A DNA stretch of 64,000 nucleotides from Roseibium aggregatum IAM 12614. GTDB taxonomy: Bacteria; Pseudomonadota; Alphaproteobacteria; Rhizobiales; Stappiaceae. The stretch lies in assembly GCF_000168975.1 (NCBI RefSeq), contig NZ_AAUW01000019.1, forward strand, positions 62,001-126,000. The letters run 5' to 3'. This document shows, one piece after another, positions 54,987 to 63,885 of this stretch (position 1 is its first letter; every line of letters starts with the position of its first letter). Below the pieces are notes generated by a model. That model saw only the letters and a list, made by a program, of their open reading frames with translations, made no database searches and was not told where the DNA came from. A program made the position numbers and the translations under genes.

Positions 54987-55084
54987 ACTCGTCGGAAACA
55001 GGTCGAGAATTCTTCAGAAATCTTGGCAAAAGGCACGGTGCACAGGGCCGTGCCTCTTATCGTTCGTGTTTCGCCACCTGCCGA

Positions 55085-56530
55085 TCAGAACGGATAGTGC
55101 TGGTTCGGATCCTCAATGGTGATCCAGCGCAGATCGGTAAATTCGGCGATCGCCGCCTTCCCGCCGAACCTGCCATAGCCGGAGTCTCCGACACCGCCAA
55201 ACGGCATTTGCGGCTCGTCGGAAACCGTCGGTCCGTTGATATGACAAATTCCGCTTTTGATCTGGTTGGCTGCGGATATCGCACGCTGGATATCCTGACT
55301 GAAAACGGCAGCCGAGAGCCCGTATTCGGTGTCATTGGCCGTTGCAATTGCCTCTGCGTCGCCCTTCACGCGAATGATCGACTTCACCGGTCCGAAGCTT
55401 TCCTCGCTGTAGATACGCATTTCCGCTGTGACACCGTCCAGCAGGGTCGCCGAATGGATTGCGCCGTCCCGTTCACCGCCAGCAACAAGTTTTGCGCCCT
55501 TTGCGGTGGCGTCAGAGATCAGCGCGTCCATCTTGGCGCCTGCTTCCGCATTCACCAGGGACCCCAGAACAACGTGATCGCGTGGGTTGCCGAACGGCAG
55601 CTTCGATGCACGGGCGGCCAGCTTTTCCACGAATTCATCGGCGATGCTCTCATCAACGATAATGCGTTCGGTGGACATGCAGATCTGACCCTGATTCATG
55701 AAGGCACCGAAGATCGCCGCATTCACGGCCCCGTCCAAATCGGCATCGGAAAGCACCACCAGAGGCGCCTTGCCGCCAAGTTCCAGAAGTGAGGGCTTCA
55801 GATTTTCACCGGCAAGGCGGCCGATGATACGGCCGACTGCGGAAGATCCCGTGAAATTTACGTGCCGGACTTCCGGGGCCTCAATCAACGCCTTCACGAC
55901 CTCCGCTGCATCCTTGGGGGCGTTCGAGACATAGTTGACAACGCCCTCGGGCAGCCCGGCCTCGACAAAGCAGTCGACGATCATGCGATGTGTCTTGGGG
56001 CAGGATTCCGAGCCCTTGAAAATAACCGTGTTCCCGCAAGCGAGCGGCATCGCGAGCGCGCGCGTCCCGAGAATGACAGGTGCGTTCCACGGTGCGATGC
56101 CCAGGCAGACACCTTTCGGACGTGCAACAGCCATCGCCAGCGTACCGGGCTTGTTGGAGGGGATGACTTCGCCACCGATCTGGGTGATCATTGCAGCAGC
56201 TTCCCGGATGACGCCTGCGGCCAGCATCACGTTGAAGCCTGCCCATGGGCCCGTCGACCCGGTCTCGGCGATCATGGTCGCGACGAAATCGGCAGACTTG
56301 GAATCCATGATATCCGCGGCCTTGTTCAGGAGTGCTCGCCGCTGCCCGGGAGCCACCTCGGCCCAGGCCGGAAAGGCTACCGCAGCAGCCTTCGCGACGA
56401 TAGCTGCATCTGCCGCGCGCGCGGCCGCTGCTGTCGATGCCACTTCGCCGGTCACCGGATCAAGACGATCGAAGGTTTCCCCCCCGGCTGCGGCTGTATC
56501 CTTGTTATTGATGACAAATTGTACAGTCAC
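55085..56530 (-). CDS. NAD(P)-dependent aldehyde dehydrogenase 1 (aromatic-aldehyde type)
   Basis: 481 residues. Asn149 (IAPWNAP), general base Glu250 (LLELGGKAPL) and nucleophile Cys284 (NQGQICMSTERI) are present, and the C-terminal PFGGVGDSGYGRFGG is that of salicylaldehyde/vanillin dehydrogenase-like enzymes. It oxidises an aldehyde to an acid. I start it at GTG 56530 because AAGGAGAG sits 5 nt upstream; ATG 56557 would swallow that site. It lies 96 bp downstream of the second dehydrogenase gene on the same strand. Confidence 0.87.
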   Translation of the reverse strand: MTVQFVINNKDTAAAGGETFDRLDPVTGEVASTAAAARAADAAIVAKAAAVAFPAWAEVAPGQRRALLNKAADIMDSKSADFVATMIAETGSTGPWAGFNVMLAAGVIREAAAMITQIGGEVIPSNKPGTLAMAVARPKGVCLGIAPWNAPVILGTRALAMPLACGNTVIFKGSESCPKTHRMIVDCFVEAGLPEGVVNYVSNAPKDAAEVVKALIEAPEVRHVNFTGSSAVGRIIGRLAGENLKPSLLELGGKAPLVVLSDADLDGAVNAAIFGAFMNQGQICMSTERIIVDESIADEFVEKLAARASKLPFGNPRDHVVLGSLVNAEAGAKMDALISDATAKGAKLVAGGERDGAIHSATLLDGVTAEMRIYSEESFGPVKSIIRVKGDAEAIATANDTEYGLSAAVFSQDIQRAISAANQIKSGICHINGPTVSDEPQMPFGGVGDSGYGRFGGKAAIAEFTDLRWITIEDPNQHYPF

Positions 56531-56626
56531 GTTTCTCTCCTTGGAACTGATTGACATTGTTATTGTTGAAAGTGTCCCGCAGCCCGGCAGATAGCCGGGG
56601 CCGCTTTTTTCCGGCTTCGGCTGTTG

Positions 56627-58129
56627 TCACATCTCCCGCCGGGACGGTTTCGTGGTGATCCAGCGCAATTCCGTGAATTCATCCAGGCAGCTATCGCCGC
56701 CGAAGCGGCCGTATCCGCTCGATTTCACGCCTCCGAACGGCATGAAGGGATCGTCGGCAACCGTCGCGGAATTGATGTGACAGATGCCGGTTTCGAGCTG
56801 GTCAGCTACGGCGGCGGCAACGGATTGATCCGCGCCGAAGACTGCGGACGACAGTCCGTATTCGCAGTCGTTTGCGACAGTAATGGCTTCCTCGACCGAT
56901 CCGACCCGATGGATGCCGACCAGAGGACCGAAGCACTCTTCCGAGTAGACACGCATCATGGGCGAGACATGGTCAATGATGGTCGCATCCATGAATTGTC
57001 CGCGTGCCGGACCACCCGATCGCAACACGCCCCCCTTGGAGAGCGCGTCCTCAATCAGGGCGGAAAGCCGGACAGCAATGGACGAAGTCGCAAGAGGGCC
57101 GATGCGAACACCCGGATTGCGCGGATCCCCTGCAGTAAGCTGCGCTGACCGCTCGGCAAGCGCATCCACGAACTCGTCGGCGATTGCATGATCGACAATG
57201 ATCCGGTCAGTTGCCATACAGATCTGGCCAGAGTTCAGAAAAGCGCCGAAAACAGCCGCCTCCACCGCCTCGCCGATGTCCGCGTCGGGCAGCACAATAA
57301 GCGGAGATTTACCGCCAAGCTCCAACAAACAGCGCTTGAGATGGGAGGCTGCAATACCAGCCACGATCCGGCCGACGCGGGTCGATCCCGTGAAATTGAC
57401 GCGACGCACGGGGGCACAGGCAATCAAGGTCTCCACCACCTCGCGGGAATTTTCCGGGGCATTGGTGAGGATGCTCAGCCCTCCCTCCGGAACGCCGGCT
57501 TCATGCAAGAGCTCTCCCAGCAGAACATGGGTTACGGGGCAGAGTTCCGAGGCCTTGAAGATCACTGTGTTGCCAAATGCGAGGGGAAAGGCAATGGCGC
57601 GGACGCCAAGCGCGATCGGCGCATTCCAGGGGGCGATCGCAAGGCAGATGCCCGCAGGGACACGAACCGTCCGTGAAGAGCCCCCTGCCTGCTGCCCCCC
57701 TTCGATGCTAAACTGTTCGGCCAGTTGCGCGGTCGCCTCGAACACCTTCGCGGCAACGCGGAAGTTGAACTCCACCCACTCCGCGGTAGCGCCGGTCTCC
57801 CGAAGCATGCTGTCGTGAAATCTTGCTGCGTAATGCGGTATCAGGGTGCCGGCACGCCGGAGAACGGCCGCTCGCTCCGTACCGCTCAGTCGGGACCAGA
57901 TGTTGAAACTGGCCGCAGCCACGGAAACCATCTTCGTGGCATCGGCTGCGCGGCCATCCGCAGCAACCGAAGAAACCAGGCCAGACGATGGATCAAGACG
58001 TTCGAAGACCGCCCCTGCCGTAGCACCCTGATGGGCGCCTTTGACGAACAGCCCTGTTCTCAGCACTCGTTCTGGAGCGTGTGACGCGCGCTTGTGCGGC
58101 GTTTTACCCGCTGTTTCCGTCCCGTTCAT
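56627..58129 (-). CDS. aldehyde dehydrogenase 2
   Basis: 500 residues, a clear paralog of the neighbour: Asn169 (IAPWNAP), Glu270 (LLELGGKSPLIVL) and Cys304 (NSGQICMATDRI) are conserved, as is PFGGVKSSGYGRFGG. An extra ~22 residues at the N-terminus are basic and unlike the paralog. GGGAGGA lies 5 nt before ATG 58129. It is divergent from the AraC regulator (115 bp between starts), which probably controls both dehydrogenases. The two enzymes may act on different aldehydes of one pathway. Confidence 0.87.
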   Translation of the reverse strand: MNGTETAGKTPHKRASHAPERVLRTGLFVKGAHQGATAGAVFERLDPSSGLVSSVAADGRAADATKMVSVAAASFNIWSRLSGTERAAVLRRAGTLIPHYAARFHDSMLRETGATAEWVEFNFRVAAKVFEATAQLAEQFSIEGGQQAGGSSRTVRVPAGICLAIAPWNAPIALGVRAIAFPLAFGNTVIFKASELCPVTHVLLGELLHEAGVPEGGLSILTNAPENSREVVETLIACAPVRRVNFTGSTRVGRIVAGIAASHLKRCLLELGGKSPLIVLPDADIGEAVEAAVFGAFLNSGQICMATDRIIVDHAIADEFVDALAERSAQLTAGDPRNPGVRIGPLATSSIAVRLSALIEDALSKGGVLRSGGPARGQFMDATIIDHVSPMMRVYSEECFGPLVGIHRVGSVEEAITVANDCEYGLSSAVFGADQSVAAAVADQLETGICHINSATVADDPFMPFGGVKSSGYGRFGGDSCLDEFTELRWITTKPSRREM

Positions 58130-58244
58130 CTGGTCCTCCCCTGCCTTTCCGGCAGACCATCACCAGTTCACATGTTTTGCAGGGATCAATAAATGCCCTA
58201 TTGTAGGTAAATAATGAAGTTTTCTGGGAATTTGGGCGCAAACT

Positions 58245-59135
58245 ATGCCGGAAAGCAGTGCACTTCTATCCATGCTTCGCCTGGAGGTGGTGGAACCCGG
58301 CTTCCGGTCGCGGACCTACGCCGCCGGACAAGGGACCTCCACGCAATTCAATCTGATCGCTATTGTGCTGAGGGGAAACGCGACCCTGCACGTGAACGAG
58401 GAAGCCATGGAGGTCGTCGAGAGCTCAATCGCAGTTCTTCCGCACGGAGTGCGGGCCCGATTGAGCGTTCCAGCGGGTACAGGCGCCTGGATCATCGGAT
58501 TTGCCCGACCGCTGCAATCGCTCGTCACCGGCACAGGCCCGGAGAGCCTGATACTCGACACGATTTTGAGCAGGCTGACCCTTACTCCCGGAAACCCTGA
58601 GATTTTGGCGGCTTCAATCGCACCCTTGCTGCCGCTGCTTACAGATGAAGTGAACGATCAAAACAAGCGGTCCCAGACGGCGGTGGCATCACTTGTGCGA
58701 CTGTTGCTGATTGCGATCAGCCGCATGCTGACGAGCAGCGGCCTCGCCGACGGCCGCAACGATACGCATATCCTGCACAGGTTCCGGCAACTTGTTGAGC
58801 TGGGCTACAGGAGCCGTAAAACGGTCACCGGATATTGCCAGGATCTGAACCTCACATACGACCGGCTGAACGATATCTGCCAGAGAAACCTGAAGCGCAC
58901 ACCGCTCTCGCTGATCCAGCAGCGGATCTTGATGGACGCTTCAACCCGCTTGCTCAAGACGGACGAAAGCATCCAGTCGATCGCAAATCATCTCGGTTTC
59001 AGCGATCCGACAAAATTCTCGCATTTCTTCAAGCGGGCTACCGGCTTGTCGCCACGCCAGTACAGACAGACGATGCGCAAGCAGGAAGACCGGCAGGCCA
59101 GTACGGTGCTCCAGACATTTTCCGACTGGCCATAG
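58245..59135 (+). CDS. AraC-family regulator of the dehydrogenase/ABC cluster
   Basis: 296 residues. A cupin-like N-terminal domain (NATLHVNEEAMEVVESSIAV) is followed by two C-terminal helix-turn-helices: VTGYCQDLNLTYDRLNDICQ and IQSIANHLGFSDPTKFSHFF, ending TGLSPRQYRQ. Regulators of this form bind a pathway substrate and activate transcription. It lies between the divergent dehydrogenases and the ABC-nitrilase genes and is in the right place to control both. Confidence 0.85.
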   Translation: MPESSALLSMLRLEVVEPGFRSRTYAAGQGTSTQFNLIAIVLRGNATLHVNEEAMEVVESSIAVLPHGVRARLSVPAGTGAWIIGFARPLQSLVTGTGPESLILDTILSRLTLTPGNPEILAASIAPLLPLLTDEVNDQNKRSQTAVASLVRLLLIAISRMLTSSGLADGRNDTHILHRFRQLVELGYRSRKTVTGYCQDLNLTYDRLNDICQRNLKRTPLSLIQQRILMDASTRLLKTDESIQSIANHLGFSDPTKFSHFFKRATGLSPRQYRQTMRKQEDRQASTVLQTFSDWP

Positions 59136-59180
59136 CGAATTGGCCCTGAAATTCAGGGCTGGGCTGCTGTGCGCCACATG

Positions 59181-59200
59181 CATCCACAATATTGTGGATG
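59181..59200. promoter_or_regulatory. perfect 20-bp palindrome upstream of the ABC operon
   Basis: CATCCACAATATTGTGGATG is fully self-complementary, 57 bp before the binding-protein start. AraC proteins usually bind direct repeats, so this site suggests a second, dimeric regulator (GntR/TetR/LacI-like) encoded elsewhere. Confidence 0.7.
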
Positions 59201-59256
59201 GTCTCCACGGGCCGGCACATGAATGATCCCCGATTAATAAATAAAGGGGAACTTCC

Positions 59257-60558
59257 ATGACCAACAAATTGCCAGGCTCAAGCCTGATATCCCGACGTAC
59301 ATTGCTGGGAAGCGCTGCAATCGGAGCTGCCGGCGTTGCCGCATCCAGCAGTTTTCCCATGCCTGCACTCGCCCAAAGCGCGAAACTGAAGGTTGGATAT
59401 ATCAGTCCAGTCACGGGGCTGTTTGCAACCTTTGCCGAGGCTGATCCCTTCCTGCTCAAGCAGATCCGCACAGCCCTGAATGACGGCATCGTCAACAACG
59501 GCAAGCGCTACGAAGTCGACATCATTGACGTCGACGACCAGACCAATCCTGACCGGTCGACCAGCGCCACCCAACAGCTCATCAATTCCGACGAAGTCAA
59601 TATCGTGCTTGCCCAGGGCGCGCTCGGCATCAAGAACGTGAGCGCGCAGTGCGAGTTCGCCGGCGTGCCGTCGATCACCACCATGGACCCCTGGCAAGGC
59701 TGGCTTTTCCCGCAAGGCGGTACGCCTGAAACCGGCTTCCAATACGCCAATCACTTCTTCTGGGGCATTGAGGACATCATCTCGACCTATGTCGGCATGT
59801 GGTCTTCGCTGGAGACCAACAAGAAGATCGGTTCCTGCTTCACCAACGATCCTCCGGGCCAAACGTTCTTCAGTGACACCATCGGTTTCCCGCCCGCTCT
59901 GAGGGACGCCGGTTTCGAAATGGTCGACGTCGGTCTCTTTGAGCCGGGCTCGAACGACTTCTCGCGGCAAATCGCTGCCTTCCGCGATTCCGGCTGCGAT
60001 ATCATGACCGGCCTCTTCGATCCGCCGGACTGGGTCGTGTTCTGGCGTCAGGCCATGCAGGCCGGTTTCAAGCCCAAGGTCGTCACCGTCGCAAAGGCGC
60101 TGCTGTTCCCCGCTGGCGTCCAGTCGCTCGGCATTGAAGCAAACGGTATGTCCACCGAAGTCTGGTGGACACCGAGCTATCCTTTCCGCTCGTCCATCAC
60201 GGGCCAATCCTGTGCCGAACTCGCCAGCGCCTATGAGGCCGAAACGGGCAAGCGCTGGACCCAGCCGATCGGTGTTGTGCACGCACTGCTCGAAGCCGGC
60301 ATAAACGCTCTGCGCACTGCCGATGATCCGACCGATCCGGATTCCGTCGCGGACGCCATCAAGAACATGACTCTCGACACCGTTGTCGGTACCCTGGACT
60401 GGGCCAACAGCCCGATCAAGAGCGTGGCAAAGATGGCGATCGCAGGGGGCCAATGGCACGTCGACCCGAACGGCAACTTTGATCTTGATGTGGTCTACAA
60501 CAAAGAGATGCCGGACGTGCCCGTGACAGCGCCGTTCCAAATGAAAATCGGCGCCTGA
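59257..60558 (+). CDS. Tat-exported ABC substrate-binding protein (branched-chain/amide type)
   Basis: 433 residues. The N-terminus has a twin-arginine signal (ISRRTLLGSAAIGAAG, Arg13-Arg14) and cleavage after ALA. The mature part is a type I binding protein fold: LKVGYISPVTGLFATFAEAD, ATQQLINSDEVNIVLAQGAL, DVGLFEPGSNDFSRQIAAFR. It is the receptor of the LivGFHM-type importer downstream. In this family ligands range from branched-chain amino acids to urea, amides and aromatic acids; the nitrilase neighbour favours a nitrile or amide. Tat export suggests that it folds before export. Confidence 0.88.
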   Translation: MTNKLPGSSLISRRTLLGSAAIGAAGVAASSSFPMPALAQSAKLKVGYISPVTGLFATFAEADPFLLKQIRTALNDGIVNNGKRYEVDIIDVDDQTNPDRSTSATQQLINSDEVNIVLAQGALGIKNVSAQCEFAGVPSITTMDPWQGWLFPQGGTPETGFQYANHFFWGIEDIISTYVGMWSSLETNKKIGSCFTNDPPGQTFFSDTIGFPPALRDAGFEMVDVGLFEPGSNDFSRQIAAFRDSGCDIMTGLFDPPDWVVFWRQAMQAGFKPKVVTVAKALLFPAGVQSLGIEANGMSTEVWWTPSYPFRSSITGQSCAELASAYEAETGKRWTQPIGVVHALLEAGINALRTADDPTDPDSVADAIKNMTLDTVVGTLDWANSPIKSVAKMAIAGGQWHVDPNGNFDLDVVYNKEMPDVPVTAPFQMKIGA

Positions 60559-60581
60559 CCGGCACACTTCGGACAATCAGG

Positions 60582-61328
60582 ATGCACTCGCTGACCCCGT
60601 CTCTCCTCGTGGACAGCGTCAGCAAATCCTATGGCGGTGGCCCTCCAGTTCTCAAAAACCTGACACTGGAAGTCCACCCCGGGGAATTGCTTGGCGTGAT
60701 CGGGCCAAACGGCTCGGGCAAGACAACGCTATTCGGCGTCATCGCCGGACAGCTTCCTCCCAACTCCGGGAGAATTCTCGTCAACGGCCAGGACGTTACC
60801 GCTCTCGGTGCGTCCGAGAGAGCCAAAGGCGGTATCGGCCGGACTTTCCAGGTGCCGCAGTCCTTCTCGGACATGACCGTTTACGAGAACCTGCTTGTCG
60901 GCGCACGCTATGCCGGCGGACTGGGCAAGAACGAAGCCGTCGAAGCAGTCTATTCGATCCTCGACAAGACCGGGTTCGACGGCCGGGCCGAGATGCGTGC
61001 GGGAGACTTGCCGCTGCTTGATCGAAAGCGGCTGGAACTCGCCCGTGCCCTTGCGACCAGGCCTTCCCTGCTGCTGCTCGATGAGATCGCCGGTGGCCTT
61101 ACCGATGATGAAGCCATGGAAATCGCCGGACTGATCAAGGAAGTCAACACGCAGGGAATTGCGGTCATCTGGATTGAACACCTTGTGCACGTCCTGACTT
61201 CCGCAGTCTCCAGGATCGTCGTTTTGGGCGAGGGCAAGATCATCGCCGACGGTGCACCACAAGAAACGATGGCCACCCCCGCTGTTCGGCAAATCTATCT
61301 TGGGATGGAGCCCGAACTCGATGCTTAG
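60582..61328 (+). CDS. ABC transporter ATP-binding protein (LivG-like)
   Basis: 248 residues. Walker A GPNGSGKTTLFG, Q-loop GRTFQVPQSFSDMTVYENLL, Walker B LLLLDEIAGGL and the H-loop IEHLVHVL are visible; the signature motif is atypical (LPLLDRKRLELARAL in place of LSGGQ), common for LivG-like subunits. It starts 23 bp after the binding-protein gene. It energises the importer as a heterodimer with LivF. Confidence 0.9.
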   Translation: MHSLTPSLLVDSVSKSYGGGPPVLKNLTLEVHPGELLGVIGPNGSGKTTLFGVIAGQLPPNSGRILVNGQDVTALGASERAKGGIGRTFQVPQSFSDMTVYENLLVGARYAGGLGKNEAVEAVYSILDKTGFDGRAEMRAGDLPLLDRKRLELARALATRPSLLLLDEIAGGLTDDEAMEIAGLIKEVNTQGIAVIWIEHLVHVLTSAVSRIVVLGEGKIIADGAPQETMATPAVRQIYLGMEPELDA

Positions 61329-62022
61329 TGTGCGTGATGTGGAAGCGGGCTACGGCAGCATGTCGGTTCTCTTTGGTGTCAGCCTTGGCATCGCCGAGGG
61401 AGAAACACTTTCGCTCATCGGATCCAACGGTGCGGGCAAATCCACACTGTTTTCCGTCATTACCGGGCTGCTGGCCCCTGCCTCCGGGGAAATTGAACTC
61501 GACGGCGCCAGCCTGACCCGCAAATCCACCTCGGCGATTGTCGATCATGGCATCGTGATGGTCCCCGAGGGCCGCAAGCTGTTTCCGAGCCTCACGGTAG
61601 AGGAAAACCTACTTTTGGGCGCCTACCGGAAGCGACCGGGCGACTGGACAATCGGCCGCGTGCTGGACACGTTCCCGATCCTGAAGGAATTGCGCCGCAG
61701 ACCCTCTCAGGCACTGTCGGGAGGGCAGCAACAGCTCGTTGCTGTCGGTCGCGCCCTGATGGCAAACCCGAAGGTTCTTCTCTGCGACGAGCTCTCGCTC
61801 GGCCTGTCTCCCTCCGCCGTCGACATGGTCTACGGCGGTCTGGAGAAAATCAGGGGAGCAGACGTCTCCATCATTCTCGTCGAGCAGGATATCGCCCGGG
61901 CGTTGAACGAAAGCGATCACTTCGCCTGCATGCGGCATGGCCGCATCGTGCTCGAAGGGTCGTCGGCGACAGCCAACCGAAACCAGATCTCGGACGCCTA
62001 TTTTGGAGGCTCTCATGATTGA
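61321..62022 (+). CDS. ABC transporter ATP-binding protein (LivF-like)
   Basis: 233 residues. Walker A GSNGAGKSTLFS, signature LSGGQQQLVAVGRALMAN, Walker B VLLCDELSLGLS. The start ATG 61321 lies inside the end of the LivG gene (8-bp overlap) and is the family's usual start; an earlier in-frame codon would enlarge the overlap for no reason. Second ATPase of the importer. Confidence 0.9.
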   Translation: MLSVRDVEAGYGSMSVLFGVSLGIAEGETLSLIGSNGAGKSTLFSVITGLLAPASGEIELDGASLTRKSTSAIVDHGIVMVPEGRKLFPSLTVEENLLLGAYRKRPGDWTIGRVLDTFPILKELRRRPSQALSGGQQQLVAVGRALMANPKVLLCDELSLGLSPSAVDMVYGGLEKIRGADVSIILVEQDIARALNESDHFACMRHGRIVLEGSSATANRNQISDAYFGGSHD

Positions 62023-62875
62023 GCTCTTGCTGAACGGCCTGTTCGTCGGCGCCCTCTATTCCCTCTTCGGCCTCGGCCTGGCTGTGACCTTCGGCCTGAT
62101 GCAGCAAATTAATCTGGCGCACGGTGACATGATCGTCTTGTCGGCCTATCTGGCATGGCTTGCCACCCAGGCGCTCGGAATAAACCCGCTCTTTTCTCTG
62201 CCGTTCGTCGCTCTCTTGATGTTTGCCTTCGGTTACGCCCTGCAGCGGGTTGTGCTGAACAGGACCATCGGCAGAGGGCCAATGCCAACGCTGCTCGTGA
62301 CTTTCGGCTTGTCCATCGTGCTGCAAAACATGATGCAAATAGGGTTTAGCGCGGACACCCGCAGCCTGCAGCCGGGCAGCATCGGTTCGGCCGCCCTCCC
62401 GCTCGGCTCTTTCTCCATTGGGGTGATGCCGCTGTTCTTCTTCCTTTTTGCCTGCCTGGCCTTCGCCTGCACCTGGCTTGTCTTTGCCAAGACCAGCTTC
62501 GGGCGCGCCGTGCGTGCAACCTCGGACGATCACAGAACAGCGAGGCTGATGGGCATCGAAACAGGCCATATCTTCTCGCTGGCTCTGGCCATTTCGCTGT
62601 CGGTATCGGCAATTGCCGCGATTTTCCTTGGCATGCGCTCCACGTTTGCGCCTGCGGCAGGGCCGGAACGGATGCTGTTCGCTTTTGAGGCCGTCATCCT
62701 GGGCGGGCTAGGCTCGATCTGGGGAACGTTCTTTGGTGGTCTCGCGCTTGGGCTCGCCCAAGCTATTGGTCTCGCAATCGCCCCGACTTTCGGCCCTCTC
62801 GCGGGGCATCTGGTCTTTCTCGCCGTGCTGCTTTTTCGGCCTGCAGGCATGTTCGCGAGGAGGAACGGTCTATGA
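62015..62875 (+). CDS. ABC transporter permease (LivH-like)
   Basis: 286 residues with about eight membrane helices: MIELLLNGLFVGALYSLFGL, VTFGLMQQINLAHGDMIVLS, GRAVRATSDDHRTARLMGIE (the ATPase-contact loop), VILGGLGSIWGTFFGGLALG. The ATG overlaps the end of the LivF gene by 8 bp (62015-62022). Permease half of the importer. Confidence 0.9.
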   Translation: MIELLLNGLFVGALYSLFGLGLAVTFGLMQQINLAHGDMIVLSAYLAWLATQALGINPLFSLPFVALLMFAFGYALQRVVLNRTIGRGPMPTLLVTFGLSIVLQNMMQIGFSADTRSLQPGSIGSAALPLGSFSIGVMPLFFFLFACLAFACTWLVFAKTSFGRAVRATSDDHRTARLMGIETGHIFSLALAISLSVSAIAAIFLGMRSTFAPAAGPERMLFAFEAVILGGLGSIWGTFFGGLALGLAQAIGLAIAPTFGPLAGHLVFLAVLLFRPAGMFARRNGL

Positions 62876-63885
62876 TCAAGCGGATCGACAATGCCTATGT
62901 GACGCTTTTCGCGGTAGCCGTGGTGCTGTGCTTGCTGCCTCTCGTTCTGTCGAAGGCAGGACTGGTGCTGGCAACGGAGTTTTGTGTCGTACTGGCAATT
63001 GCACTTGCCTGGAACCTTCTCGCCGGGTTCTCCGGCATCGTTTTGATCGGCATGCCCTTGTTCATCGGCGCAGGCGGTTACACGCTCTATCTGGTGGCAA
63101 ATGCGCTCGGGATTCCACCATATCCCGCGATCCTTGCCGGGGCTGCCGTACCCGCGGTCATTGCCTATGCCCTGTCACCGCTTCTGTTCAGGCTTGAAGG
63201 TGCTCAGCTCGCCATTGGGTCATGGGTCATGGCCGAGGTCGCGCGGCTTCTCTGCCTGATCACTCCTGCAGTCGGAGCCGGCGGTGGCCTGAACCTGGAA
63301 GTATTACGGCTTGTACCCAGAAGCTTGCGGTTACCGCTCAACTTCGCATTTGCGGCAATAGTGCTCTTCATCACGCTTTCGGCGATCGTGATCCTGCTCA
63401 AGAGCCGTTTCGGGCTTGGCCTGAGGGCCATGCGCGACAGCGACGCGGCCGCCGAGGCAATGGGCGTCAAGACTTCCAGGGTAAAGCTGCTCACCCTCAT
63501 CACGGCCACGGCGCTCTCGGGGGCGGCAGGGGCGTGCTATTACATCACCAGCATTCAGATCACCCCCAGCAGCGCCTTTTCGCAAAACTGGATCGCCATA
63601 ACGATCTTCATCGTCATCTTGGGCGGTATCGGTTCGGTAGAAGGGCCAATATTTGGTGCTATCGTTTACTATCTGCTGCGTGAAACTCTCTCGGATCTGG
63701 GCCCCGGCTATTTCGTCATCAGCGGCTTGCTCGCCATCACCGTCACCATCTTTCTGCCGGAAGGTGTCTGGGGTCTCATCAAGAGACTTATTCGTATCGA
63801 TTTGCTTCCGATCGCTCACCATGAAGCGCGCCGGGTTCATGGAACCCAGCCGACAATTACAGACAAGAAGGGGAAACTTGCATGA
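62872..63885 (+). CDS. ABC transporter permease (LivM-like)
   Basis: 337 residues, eight to ten helices: ALAWNLLAGFSGIVLIGMPL, LRAMRDSDAAAEAMGVKTSR (contact loop) and VILGGIGSVEGPIFGAIVYY. A hydrophilic tail of about 35 residues closes it. It overlaps LivH by 4 bp (ATGA) and also shares its own TGA with the following nitrilase gene (ATGA at 63882-63885). Second permease of the importer. Confidence 0.9.
   Translation: MIKRIDNAYVTLFAVAVVLCLLPLVLSKAGLVLATEFCVVLAIALAWNLLAGFSGIVLIGMPLFIGAGGYTLYLVANALGIPPYPAILAGAAVPAVIAYALSPLLFRLEGAQLAIGSWVMAEVARLLCLITPAVGAGGGLNLEVLRLVPRSLRLPLNFAFAAIVLFITLSAIVILLKSRFGLGLRAMRDSDAAAEAMGVKTSRVKLLTLITATALSGAAGACYYITSIQITPSSAFSQNWIAITIFIVILGGIGSVEGPIFGAIVYYLLRETLSDLGPGYFVISGLLAITVTIFLPEGVWGLIKRLIRIDLLPIAHHEARRVHGTQPTITDKKGKLA

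Noticed and set aside
59278..60576. A 432-codon minus-strand frame opposite the binding protein
   Set aside because: Shadow of the Tat-exported binding protein; no motif and no ribosome site.
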